Shown here: piece by piece, positions 10,827 to 20,469 of the stretch
Numbering within the stretch: position 1 is the first letter of the stretch
Layout: the number at the start of each line of letters is the position of its first letter
DNA from: Ceratothoa steindachneri
Lineage: Eukaryota; Arthropoda; Malacostraca; Isopoda; Cymothoidae
Direction of reading: 5' to 3'
Length of the DNA stretch: 64,000 nt
Assembly: GCA_963969495.1 (NCBI GenBank)
Contig: OZ018319.1
Location: 201,226,736 to 201,290,735 of the forward strand
Notes under the pieces: generated by a model
The model's database searches: none
The model's input: only the letters and a program-made list of their open reading frames with translations
What the model was told of the DNA's origin: nothing
Made by a program: the position numbers and the translations under genes

Positions 10827-12278
10827 TTATGGGCTCTGTCCTATAAGTACGGAACAGAATTGTATGGGTGCTGAAATGACTTCAGCCCCGGCATCATAAT
10901 ATTGACACTGCAGGTAACATCTAACGACGGGGAATTGGTTCGCCCGCCCAAGGTAGTCATGTACCACCGCAAATTTTTCGTGGTTAGGGTCCACTGGGGG
11001 GAGGAGCTCGTCGGACACGATGAAACACGTACATCGTGTGTCCCTGACGAGAGTCGATACTCGGCAGCCGTTCACGCTGCCCTCCTCAAATTTCAAAGTT
11101 CCCGATGAACTTTTATCAAAAATAAAATTTACCTGGTGGCCTGATGGAGGGGGAGAAGTTGATGCTTGGGTCTGCACCACCGGAGGAGCCATGGTATCAT
11201 TAATCTGGTGTACTTGGTGGGCTGGTCCGCTCTTAAGCCTAGAATTTTGGGGGCAATTACAGATCATGTGGTTTTCTACACCACAGGTGAAGCATATGAT
11301 TGGTTGCTTCGGGAAGAGAGATGGAGGAGAAATCTTAACGGGAGGTTTGGAGTCCCGTTGTTGGCTTTGGGGAATGAAGTTTGGTGGTTTTACGGGGCTC
11401 GGAAACTTCGTCGACTTTCCTGTGAAGGGGCGCGAATCCTTCCTTCTTTCCTTGTAGGGGGATTGGTGAGAAGTTCTATTCTCCTTTGGGTATAAATTAT
11501 GGCTTGCGGCATAGACATCCGCTTCTTTGGTACATTCTTTAAAGGTGTGGCACCGACGATCCTTGACGAACGCGCGGATCTCCGTCAGGAGAGACGCCAA
11601 AAATTGATCCCGCAACACGAAGTCTGTTAAGGACTCGTAGTTAGGATCAACTTTTGAGGATTCTAACCAAAATTTAAAATTCCTCTGAAGAATGTATCCG
11701 AATTGACGGAACGTCTGTCCGGGTTTAATACGACCTCCTCGAAATTCTTGGCGGTAGAAATCGGGAGTCATATCATGAGCGGCAAATAACTCAGCTTTTA
11801 AGGTGCTGTAGTTAATTGTACATTTAGATGGTAAAGATATAAAAATTTCGCGCATTTTACAATTTAACAAGGGAAGTAATCTGACTACACCTTCAGCCTC
11901 CAGATTCATGTTATTGATTTCGAGGATCTTTTCGAAGTGGGCTAAAAATGCTCCGAAATCCTCTCCGTCCTTGAAATTGGGGAGCTTAAGTGGGAGATTG
12001 GGGGGGGCTTAAGAATGTGAACTGGATGACTGTATTTCTGCTTCAACACGAGCTAATTCAATCTGATGGTGAAGCTCAGCTTGTCTTATCCGTTCCTCTC
12101 TTTCTTTTTCTTCTCGTTGGATTTCTCTTTCTCTTTCTTCTCGTTGGATTTCTCTTTCTCTTTCTTTTTCTTCTATTTCTCTTTCTGTTCATTACTCCTC
12201 TTGAACGTACTCAATTAGTTCTTTTCCGGAAAGTACCAAGGATTCTCCTTGCGCTTTAAAGATTTCGAACTGAGTCAT
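10827..12278 (-). pseudogene. Element A gag-protease (capsid, zinc knuckle, DTR protease)
   Basis: ATG at 12278 starts 'MTQFEIFKAQGESLVLSGKE', stopped at about 12204. A shifted frame gives an E/R/Q-rich coiled-coil-like run (about 12203-12010), then 'GEDFGAFLAHFEKI' (11985-11910). The open frame 10827-11909 holds the capsid ('FRQFGYILQRNFKFW', 'FVLRDQFLASL'), a complete CX2CX4HX4C zinc knuckle ('CFTCGVENHMICNC', about 11250-11291), and a pepsin-like protease start 'VSTLVRDTRCTCFIV' with Arg in place of the Gly of D-T-G. Capsid layout recalls the SCAN-related gag of Gmr1-like elements. Frameshift and stop near the N-terminus make it defective as read. Confidence 0.85.
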
Positions 12279-12607
12279 CTTTGAAATGGGGGCGCACTAG
12301 TCAACCAACTGAAATTCCTTGCAACAAGAATTATGCCTTCTAGAGAATTAGCCTACCTAAATATGGGCACTGACCTATTCGTACTTGGTTTCTCGATCTA
12401 AATAACCCATAACTAAAACCACACAAACAAAAAAAAAACAAATTATTATAACAGTTCCTTGAGCTACTCCAGCTTCTTAATTTTCAAAAAAAGGGGATAG
12501 CAATCGTTAAAACAAAAGGGAACTACTATACTCTATTATTATAACGAATAACACTATGCTTTACTCGACTGAGACCAGTGTTTGCAAAGATATAGCGTTA
12601 AACCTTA

Positions 12608-12621
12608 CACACTTGATACCA
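12608..12621 (-). promoter_or_regulatory. Possible displaced primer-binding site of element A
   Basis: Minus strand TGGTATCAAGTGTG is the first TGG-beginning candidate after the 5' LTR. It lies about 104 nt from the LTR edge instead of next to it, because a (TA)n array sits between. The tRNA match was not tested. Confidence 0.35.
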
Positions 12622-12631
12622 AATTTAAATA

Positions 12632-12632
<1 letters not shown>

Positions 12633-12724
<92 letters not shown>
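12633..12724. repeat. (TA)n array abutting the 5' LTR of element A
   Basis: About 92 bp of TA directly against the LTR edge at 12725. Confidence 0.95.
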
Positions 12725-12728
<4 letters not shown>

Positions 12729-14031
12729 GTAGAATGGACTCTCGACGATATAACATATATAACTATTCGTTGAGGGACCTTATTTAATTATCTTTAGAGT
12801 GCGTGGATGTCTAGGCTGGCCGATATTATGTATCTTCGATATGCTTAAGAAGTGGAACTGAGCTCAAGGATAATAATATTGCTATCATTAATAAAATAGA
12901 GTTTTATTAATAAAAACTATCAACAACACACAAAACGGAAAATATTGACATAAACAGAGTATTGGAAAGGGTCGTGGGAAATTGAGCTAACCTGGGGATT
13001 AAGAGATTTAAAAAGGTAAAACAAATATAAATTAAAGGGATGAGATCGTTCGCTAAACCATTTAAAGCACAGGATAGAGTTGGCAAAAGGGTTAAATATT
13101 CAAAGGTAACGTTCGGCTTACGTAATTATACTTGTTGTGCAGAGGAATTCGACGTGAAGGAATTTTCGGTCCGCTGGCGAGTTCCAGCCGAAGGGGCGGG
13201 GGGAATTAAATAATCTTGACGTGACGTCTTGGAAATGAGAACCGTTTCTTGACGAAAGGCTTGAAGAACAATGGCTGTTCTACGTTGTTCTCTTCTGAAC
13301 AACAAGGGGGAGGTGAGAACCGTCTCTTGTCTACGCGCTCAAGAACAATAGCTGTTCTAATGTTGTTCTCTTCTGAACAACAAGAATGAAGGGTGAGAAC
13401 CGTTTCTTGGCGAACGGGCTCAAACGAACAATGGCTGTTCTACGTTGTTCTCTTCTGAACAACAGGAAGACGGGGGGTGAGAACCATTTCTTGTCAACGG
13501 GCTCGAACGAACAATGGCTGTCCTAACGTTGTTTTCTTTCTGAACAACAGGGGGAGCCTTGTGGACTTGGCGTCACGGAGGCTCGAACCTTGGCACTCAA
13601 GGGATATTGTCCTTCTTCTGGACAAGTGATGGTAAATCTCGAGGTCAAGGTCCCTTAGTGCACAAGGTGAGAGTGGGTTGTAGTGATGTTTCGCGACGAA
13701 AATCTGAATCTCCAATCTGATCTTAGTGGTAAAGTTTCCAAATAAATAGTCAGGACATTCCCTTGGCGTGGGGGAAAATGAAGTGGGGGCTTCGAGGGAA
13801 TGCACAGCCGAGCCTGAGAACAATGCCTTATCTGCCCATAAGCCTAACTCAATCTGGCGAGGTCGGCGAATGGGGCGACGGGGGAAGATAAACCTCCTTG
13901 TTTAAACATTGACTCAGGTGGCTGCGATAAGGCCCCAGGCTTCTAAGTGAAGATGCACGTGGGTAGCATCGTGGTTTCAAATAACATGTGATAGTGGTTG
14001 AAATTAAGCGGCCTTAACCCGTTCTATCACA
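12725..14031 (-). repeat. 5' LTR of element A
   Basis: 1307 bp, pair of 7850-9161. Right flank 14032-14036 ACCTC completes the target duplication. Carries the tandem palindromic units at about 13236-13552. Confidence 0.93.
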
Positions 14032-14036
14032 ACCTC

Positions 14037-14237
14037 GTAACCAACGGATTACTCTTACGAAGTGAACGTACTTATATGTAGCGAAGGACGCGTACGTACA
14101 TTAGAGGGTATATGTATATATAACTGTATATATATATATATCTATACATATTCTCGTAGCGTTTATCTCTTTCATCCCAACCAATAGATACATATATGTA
14201 TATATAGACGTATTTTCTGAGGAGGTGACCTATTCCT

Positions 14238-14303
<66 letters not shown>

Positions 14304-14722
14304 GTTAATTGAGGACCACTTCCGTTTTCAAGTCTCTCAGTTGAATTAATACAAAATTTACCAAGTTGAGTCAAGTTTATTTAAAGATAGGATTTTTTTT
14401 TTAAATTTTTTATTTTGAGTAATCAGTCTTTTGTGGTCAGGGAGGACATATAGAGTAACAAGCCATTGTTTTTGTCTGTGTTTTGGGACGAAATCTTTCA
14501 AACTCCCCTCCTTGTAATCCCCGTGCTGGATTAAGAGGTCCTATATTAGGTATTCATATAAGAATTAGTATATTTATCATAATATATTGCTTTTGTCCGT
14601 GTAGGTGATCTCAAGGGTAAGATTTCATTTAGAATTTTCGGGAACAATTGCGAAAGCCCCATTTTCTTTGCTATAAGAGTCTTAAACGCATCGAGTAGCT
14701 AAGGCTCGTGTAAGGAAACACG
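14037..14722. other. Leader-like spacer with TA tracts upstream of element B gag
   Basis: Contains short TA tracts around 14108-14150 and a (TA)n array at 14240-14301. No LTR matching the region after 18507 was found here. It may be the untranslated leader of element B. Confidence 0.45.
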
Positions 14723-15975
14723 ATGACGTCCTTCGAGAGATTTAGGCAACAGGGTGAGATGCTTGGTCTCTTCAGTAAAGAGCTAGTCACCTATATTCAA
14801 GAAGAGGAGAGAAACGAAAGAGCAGAGAAGAAAGAACCAAGAAAAGCTGAATCTGAGGAGAGAAGAAGAGAAGTTGAATTTGAGGAGAAAAGAAGAGAAG
14901 CTGAAGAAAGAAAAAAGGGTGAGGCACCATGAAAGGGAGTTAAATAGGAATAACTTAGAAACCTTCTCAGTTATTCCAGGAATGAAGCTACTCAGATCCC
15001 CGCTTTAAAGCTCTTAGCATTTAATGACGGTGAGGATTTCAGTGCTTACCTCACTCATTTCGAAAAGATTTTCGAGGTATATCACTGGGATATCCAAGCT
15101 GATGGAGTCGCCCAACTTTTGCCTCTGCTTAATACGCAGCTGCAAAATATATTAATTTCGCTACCTGCTGAGGCTACCCTCGACTATTCGACCCTTAAGT
15201 CAGAACTCCTGCCTGCGATCAACATAAATCCGGACTTCTACAGGGCAAAGTTTTGTTAGGCAAGGTTGCTACCTGGCCATACTTACCGCCAGTTCGGATT
15301 CACCCTCAGAAGCAGTCTGCAGTTTTGGTTGGACTCCGCCCAGGTAAACGGCGACTATGAGTCTCTGTTGGACTTTATTTTGTGGGATCAATTGATGGCT
15401 ACACTGCCCTCTGAAACCCATGCACTCGTGAAGGACCGAAGAGTTGCTTCCTTCAAAGAATGCATCGAAGAAGTGGATTTGCACGCGGCCAGTCATAATC
15501 TTTACCCCAAAGATACCAAGAAGATTCATCCTCCCTCCCCCAAGAGTAAAGGCCACCTCCCTAAATTTCACGTGGAGAACGCTCCCCAATTTTTAAAGGT
15601 CCTAGGTTCCTCAGAACCTAAATATCATCCCATGTCTGAACCTAGGGATGTTAAGCCACCCGTCTTTAATCCTCCTGCGTTGGATTACCTCAGACGACCC
15701 ATTGTCTGTTTTTCTTGTGGAACCCCCGGGCATGTAAGGACGAACTTTCCCCAAAGTTCGCAATTCCGTTCTGCTCCCAGCCACCAAGTAAGCGCCTATC
15801 TTTCTCCTCTGCCTGCCCGCCCCAAAACGCCTGCTTCCCCACCAGCGAATAGCCACCCGGGACTTCAAGTTATTTTTTTATTTAACAAGAGCTCCACCGG
15901 TGGGCTCGAATTTGAAACCGGATCGGTTAATGGTTGCTGGGTTTCAACCCTGGCCAGAGATACAAGATGCACGTG
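14723..15975 (+). pseudogene. Element B gag (coiled coil, capsid, zinc knuckle)
   Basis: Starts 'MTSFERFRQQGEMLGLFSKE', clearly related to the element A start, followed by an E/R/K-rich coiled-coil-like run to 14932. After a stop and frameshift, 15011-15258 reads the capsid N-part ('NDGEDFSAYLTHFEKIFEV', 'LLPLLNTQLQNILISLPAEA'). 15266-15976 continues with 'YRQFGFTLRSSLQFW', 'FILWDQLMATLPSETHALVK' and 'VDLHAASHNLYPK'. The zinc knuckle reads CFSCGTPGHVRTNF (about 15705-15750): the fourth ligand, normally Cys, is Phe. Same domain plan as element A but clearly diverged, so it is a second family member rather than a copy. Confidence 0.85.
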
Positions 15976-16353
15976 AATCGTCGTATCGAAAAAGTTGCTG
16001 CCCCCAGTGAACCCTGACCACGATAAATTTGCAGTAGTCCAGCACTACTTGGGATGAGCCAAGGCTTCTCAGTGGTCCGTTGTTTCATCGAATGCCAATA
16101 TTTCACTGGTCGGGCTGACAACGTAGCATTACCTATTAAATTCTGTGCCATATTAGTCGGCCAGATCCCGCAGCTCTCCCCTAGTCCCGTTGCTCAGCCC
16201 GCCATCATGAGGGCCCAAGCCATAGAGAACGAGGCACCCGACGTGACCTTAGAACCCCATTTTCCCCCCCGAGCACGAGACTCTGAACAACGAGTCTTTT
16301 GTAAAGGTACAGAATCAGTATCCTTCCTTACAGCCATTGTAGGAAAAGTCTAG
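15867..16353 (+). pseudogene. Element B aspartic protease region
   Basis: The end of the gag frame, 'GSVNGCWVSTLARDTRCT', is the start of a retropepsin with the active D-T-G read as D-T-R, as in element A. A stop follows at once (15975), then 'LLPPVNPDHDKFAVVQHYLG' and, shifted, 'FSVVRCFIECQYFTGRADN' (16060-16120) align with the same part of element A ('VVRCYLQCQYYDAGAE'). The frame 16054-16353 continues into an unalignable spacer. No catalytic competence is expected. Confidence 0.75.
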
Positions 16354-16399
16354 GAACAACGAGCGCGAATCCGTTCGTGGTCACAAGGAGGTCTTCTGC

Positions 16400-17000
16400 C
16401 TAGTTGAGGGTAAACTGTTGTTCCGTTCCACCTCCGTTCCTAACCACTTCCCTACGCGCTTGCTATGTATCCCCCGCTTCTATTTCCCACAAGTGCTCAA
16501 AATTGCCAACGATGAGTTGTTAGCTAGCCACTTTAGTCATAACAAGACGGCCCAGCAAATCTTTCGCCCTGGCGCTGCCAAAGAAATTGCCGACTTCTGT
16601 AGGTTCTGGGACATTTGTTAAAAGACTTCGGCAAAAGGCAAAATTCCTCCAGCTCCCCTACAGAAGACCCCGATTGTGTTGGAACCTTTTTTTTTAGAGT
16701 GGCCATTGACCTAATTGGCCCAATACACCCCCGTCGAGTGAAGGGCATTCCTCTATTCTAACGCTCGTGGATTTTGCGACCAGATTTCCAGACGCTGCCC
16801 CCCTTAAGAAGATCGATAGCATGACCTGCGCGGAATGCCCTGATCTCCATCTTCTCCCGCGTTGGCATCCCTAAGGAGATCTTATCAGATAGGGGTAGAC
16901 AATTTACTGCGGAGCTTATGAAGTATGTGGGAAAAATCTTATTTGTCAAGTCCCTTTTCACAACCCTGTTCCACCCCACCGCAAACGGCGTCTGTGATGG
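16400..17000 (+). pseudogene. Element B integrase, located upstream of RT
   Basis: Integrase motifs appear in order between protease and RT. A zinc-binding-like N-domain (16510-16620) has 'SHFSHNKTAQQI' and 'ADFCRFWDIC'; the first Cys of the usual SCxxC reads Trp. The first catalytic Asp is in 'VAIDLIGPI' (about 16699-16722) and the second in 'GIPKEILSDRGRQFTAEL' (about 16865-16918). The Glu block reads 'FHPTANGVCDGN', with Asp for Glu. These are Ty3/Gypsy-type motifs, yet the domain precedes RT-RNase H, the order known from Gmr1-like elements. Stops and frameshifts occur throughout. Confidence 0.85.
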
Positions 17001-18054
17001 AAACCTCTTATCCCCCCGAACCTCTTAACTTAGTCCAGACAGTTTGCATAGAAGCTGACAATGACTACCCACTCCCGTTGCTCCACGGAACGTATAAAGA
17101 CCCCCCCGTAGGAGATTGATCTAAATCCCCACTTGAAACCCGCTAGAAAGCTTAGTAATTCCAGTTGTTAAAGGCCTACCCGGATGTCATTTTCGAGAAG
17201 CCTGGTTGCTCGAACCAATTCGAGCATGTTATAGTATTGACCACATAAGAACCGATCCGATCAAAGCCGTACCCTTTGCCCATTCATTTGTGATCAGCGT
17301 TCAATGCGGAGTTCGAAAACTTACTAAAATTAGATTACTGTTCCTCCATTGTTATTGTTCGGAAGCTAGACCAGTCTTTTCAAATGTGTGTGGACTTTCG
17401 AAAACTTAACGCTTTGACGGTTTTCGTTGCCGAACCGATCCCTTGATAAATCAGATCCTACATTTGTTCGAGAATGACAAATTTATTTCTGAAATAGATT
17501 TATGCAAGGCGTACTATCAAATTCCCCTCAAGGATAGTATTCGGAAATACACTGCCTTCTCTACAGAAAAAAGGCTCAAGCAATTTAAGCGCCTTCCATT
17601 CGATTTAGTCACTGCTTGTAGTAATTACAACAGAATGATGTGCCACATCTAAGATGGTCTAAACAATGTGTCATTCCATTTTGATAATATGTACGTAGCT
17701 ACACGCACATGGGATGAACATCTAATCTTCCTTCATTACCTCTGCAATAGGCTCCGAGAGCATGGTCTGACCATGGGTCCTTCCAAGTGTCATGTTGCTT
17801 ACGACACTAGCAAGTACCTTGGATTTCACATTAGGGAAAATCAAATAACGCCCCAGCAAGAAAAGGTCAGGGCCATTTCAGATATGCCCCTTTCCCGTAC
17901 TAATATGCAGCTATGTTCCTTCTTGGGTTCAACCTCCTTCTACTGGCGCTTCGTCCCCAACTTTGTCGCCTTAGCGTCTCCCCTTAACTCTCTTATTAAG
18001 AAACACTCCCCAGATTCCCTCGTTTGGAGCCCGAAGGCAATTTCTCATTTCTAG
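17000..18054 (+). pseudogene. Element B reverse transcriptase
   Basis: Linker 'NLVQTVCIEADNDYPLP' (17029-17080, shared with element A) leads into 'LLKAYPDVIFEKPGCSNQFE' (17165-17225). RT then reads 'VDFRKLNALTVF' (about 17390-17425), 'SEIDLCKAYYQIPLKDS' (17476-17530; catalytic Asp kept) and 'KRLPFDLVTACSNYNRMM' (17585-17640). The Y-x-D-D box (about 17677-17700) reads HFDNMYVA, so the second Asp is Asn. A stop (TAA, 17650) precedes it. The thumb has 'TWDEHLIFLHYL', 'MGPSKCHVAYDTSKYLGFHI' and 'FYWRFVPNF'. A stop at 18052 separates RNase H. Confidence 0.9.
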
Positions 18055-18507
18055 CAGATGAAGGATAGCCTAATATCTGCCCCCATATTGCGGCTTCCAA
18101 ACCCGAACAAATTGTTTAGAATCTGTACGGATGCAAGCAACGATGGCATCGGTTGCGTGTTGTTGAAGTACGAAGAACATGGGAATAGCTATCCTATCGC
18201 TTATGCAAGCCGGAAGCTGTTGCCGTGCGAAAGAAACTATGCAGTAATAGTACTTGAGGCTCTGGCAATAGTTTTAGGTGTCCTAAAGTTTAAAATGTAT
18301 CTGATAGGTCAGGAGTTTGTGATCGAAATGGATCACCGTCCTCTGGCGTACTTAAGAAATTATAAAAACCAAAACGGAAAGCTTATGCGCTGGAGTCTGC
18401 TATTGATGGAATATCAATTCCGAATTTTGTATTTGAAAGGTATTGAAAACTCTGTAGCAGACAGTCTTAGCAGGAATCCAGTAGAGGACCCTCCTCTTTC
18501 AAGGTAG
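18055..18507 (+). pseudogene. Element B RNase H; pol ends here
   Basis: Continues the RT frame after one stop. 'ICTDASNDGIGCVLLKYEEH' carries the first catalytic Asp; 'AVIVLEALAIV' has the Glu of the usual 'IEKEALA' block; 'IEMDHRPLAYL' has the next Asp; 'NSVADSLSRNP' is the family's closing motif. The frame ends at 18507, and no chromodomain or integrase follows. RNase H being last supports the copia-like pol order. Confidence 0.9.
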
Positions 18508-18927
18508 AACTCCATACATCTTATAAGTTCATGAATATATTCGAGCTCGTTGCTCGCCCATGTAAAATTTATTTTTGTGCGCATTTGCGTACGCCCGTAT
18601 TTTGGTGTATTGCTTGTATATACGTGTTGTCATTATTGATTTTTTTTTATTATTTCTTAGATTGTCCCTCCGCTTGATTGATTCCTTATTCTAAATTGTG
18701 GTATGGCTTTTGCATGAAACTATATATATTTTAATTATGTAACTAATTACCCATTAACCTAAATGTATGTGCAAGTTTTCTCCCGTCGTCTGGGATAAAA
18801 CGAAGCAAATCCTGTACCTTGACGGCAACAGTGTCGGCTGAAGTTTGAATACCGATGGGTTTTGGTGGAGATGCCCTTTTTTCCTTCCCCTTCGTGTCGG
18901 GATAAACGCCATCTTTGGAACGGAGAC
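18508..18927. other. Region after element B pol; unexplained minus-strand frame
   Basis: AT-rich to about 18740. A minus-strand frame of 78 codons (18743-18979) overlaps the start of the next repeat; its N-terminal 'FFLASLSLT' is also found next to repeat copy 1. No known domain was recognised. Confidence 0.4.
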
Positions 18928-19673
18928 ATGTAAGGGAAAGGGACGCCAAGAAGAATACCCCCTTCATTTGTTTCATCAATTCCTTCCCTCTCTATGTCTC
19001 CTAAGTATAACTCCAAGTGGAGTAATCTCTAAATCCAAAGAGAAAAATAAAAGACGAAAGAAGTTGAATATCCGGCAGCCGCCTCACAGGTGCAGTTAAT
19101 TATGTTGGGCACTAAAAGCTGTTACCTCGCCAATGAAGCGCTAATCTCCGTATTCGAGAAACTGCTAGCCGAAGTTTGCCACCCACATTGTAAAGGGCAC
19201 TAAGACGTGGGTCAGGCGACAGATGCTAATCCATCTGACCGCCGGAAGTTGTCGCCAGTCGTCTCAGCCTGACAACGAGGAGAAACAAAAAAAAAATGGC
19301 CGTCATATAAATACCCTGGGTTTTCGAATATCGGCAGATTGAGTTTGAGAACCCGTCGCCTTCGTTTTAGATCGTGAGTCTGTTTCCCCAAGTCCCTGTT
19401 ATTCGCTTATAGCATCGAGGTTGGATCTCACCAGGAATATCTATCACTTTTGTGAAGGCTTATTTTGTTCAGAGCAAGCCTCGAATCGTTTAATCCCCGA
19501 AAGAATGGCTAGGATTCCTCTCGTCTCCTCTGGAACCTCCCCTCAAGTTTCTCCAGTTTCCTTTGGGAGATTTCGCGCCGAGCCGCGTCAGAGTCTCGAT
19601 TTTTTGAGGATGCACTTCTCTGGAGCAGAGGTCCCATCATCCGTCTTCAAGGAGGATCGTGAACTCGTCTTCC
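18928..19673 (+). repeat. Promoter-bearing dispersed repeat, copy 2 (candidate 3' LTR of element B)
   Basis: Same sequence as 5540-6152 with about 95 bp more in the middle (about 19460-19580). TATA box at 19306-19313. It begins 420 bp after the element B stop, where a 3' LTR would sit. Confidence 0.5.
19306..19313 (+). promoter_or_regulatory. TATA box in repeat copy 2
   Basis: TATAAATA in the same context as 5893-5900. Confidence 0.5.
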
Positions 19674-19885
19674 CTCTCACAATATGTCTTACATATTCAT
19701 TCAGCCCAATTGCACGAGACATCCATTCCAACACAACATTCATTCTCGGATTGGCGCCTCATATGCTCAGGGATGATTCCTGCCTGGTAAAGATGCTACA
19801 GCAGTTAGTACCCCTCCTGCCCACAGATGAGCCTTACCTGCAAGGGAGATTACGGTACACAGAGCCTTATCTTCAAGTTGATTAA
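19421..19885 (+). CDS. Unrecognised 154-codon open frame starting in repeat copy 2
   Basis: I do not recognise this protein. The frame opens inside the repeat, about 110 bp after the TATA box, and runs 210 bp past its shared end. The product is mixed in composition: Arg/Ser/Pro/Phe-rich in the first half, then 'DDSCLVKMLQQLVPLLPTDE'. No membrane segment or signal peptide stands out. Copy 1 does not keep the frame (95-bp gap). It could be a short element-encoded protein or simply open by chance. Confidence 0.25.
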   Translation: MDLTRNIYHFCEGLFCSEQASNRLIPERMARIPLVSSGTSPQVSPVSFGRFRAEPRQSLDFLRMHFSGAEVPSSVFKEDRELVFPLTICLTYSFSPIARDIHSNTTFILGLAPHMLRDDSCLVKMLQQLVPLLPTDEPYLQGRLRYTEPYLQVD

Positions 19886-20469
19886 TTCCTTTTCGTTGTT
19901 ATGCCTGTCAGGCAGTAGAAAAATGTTGTTGAACTTGTGTTTAATAAGGAATAAGGGTGTTCGAAAGAATTGCCATTATTTTGTGTAGTTAAGCGCGCCG
20001 ACACATACTTAATATTCTCGCTTCTTAAAAAAGCCCCGTAAGAGACTTGTTTCCACTCAGACGGTTCAGAAGAATTCTGCTTCCTCCAATACATTTCCTA
20101 AGTTTAACACTTCCATGCACTTTATCTCAAAAAAATGTTTTGCAAATACCCTCGTTTTTTAGTGATTTATTTCATAAATACAAGAAAATGTGTTGGAGGA
20201 AATAAAATCACCTTGGTATGCTCTATAATTCATACACTGACCACACAAATTGTCCCTGTTTTTATAGCTAATTACTGAGTTATTATTACACCTTTACAAA
20301 TGAAATAAAAGTATTTGAGGAGCGTTTTAGAGTTTTATTATATTCTAAATGTGTCGAAAGTGACGTCTTTGGATATTCTTACATTTCAAATAATGGGAAA
20401 GCAAGTTATATATTACAATTTTTTCAAATCACTGCATTCAATGGATTGTACATTCTCTATCAACGCTTG
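19886..20469. other. Unassigned AT-rich spacer
   Basis: No gene, RNA or repeat recognised. Confidence 0.4.

Larger units (their letters stand above)
7850..14031 (-). mobile_element. Element A: complete-ended Gypsy-type LTR retrotransposon, internally deleted (Gmr1-like)
   Basis: Two ~1.31-kb direct repeats (7850-9161, 12725-14031) begin TGTCGTAG and end in ACA, and are flanked by an exact 5-bp duplication ACCTC (7845-7849, 14032-14036). Genes run on the minus strand, so 12725-14031 is the 5' LTR. The internal 3.56 kb encode gag, a protease region and an RT/RNase H remnant. No integrase is found after RNase H. By comparison with element B, both the integrase and the RT palm have been deleted. 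The LTRs look only a few percent apart by eye, so insertion was fairly recent compared with element B. Confidence 0.93.

Noticed and set aside
11990..12259. 89-codon plus-strand frame rich in Leu/Phe
   Set aside because: It is the antisense of the Glu/Arg-rich coiled-coil part of element A gag.
14072..14374. 100-codon minus frame upstream of element B
   Set aside because: Mostly Tyr-Ile from TA tracts; no domain.
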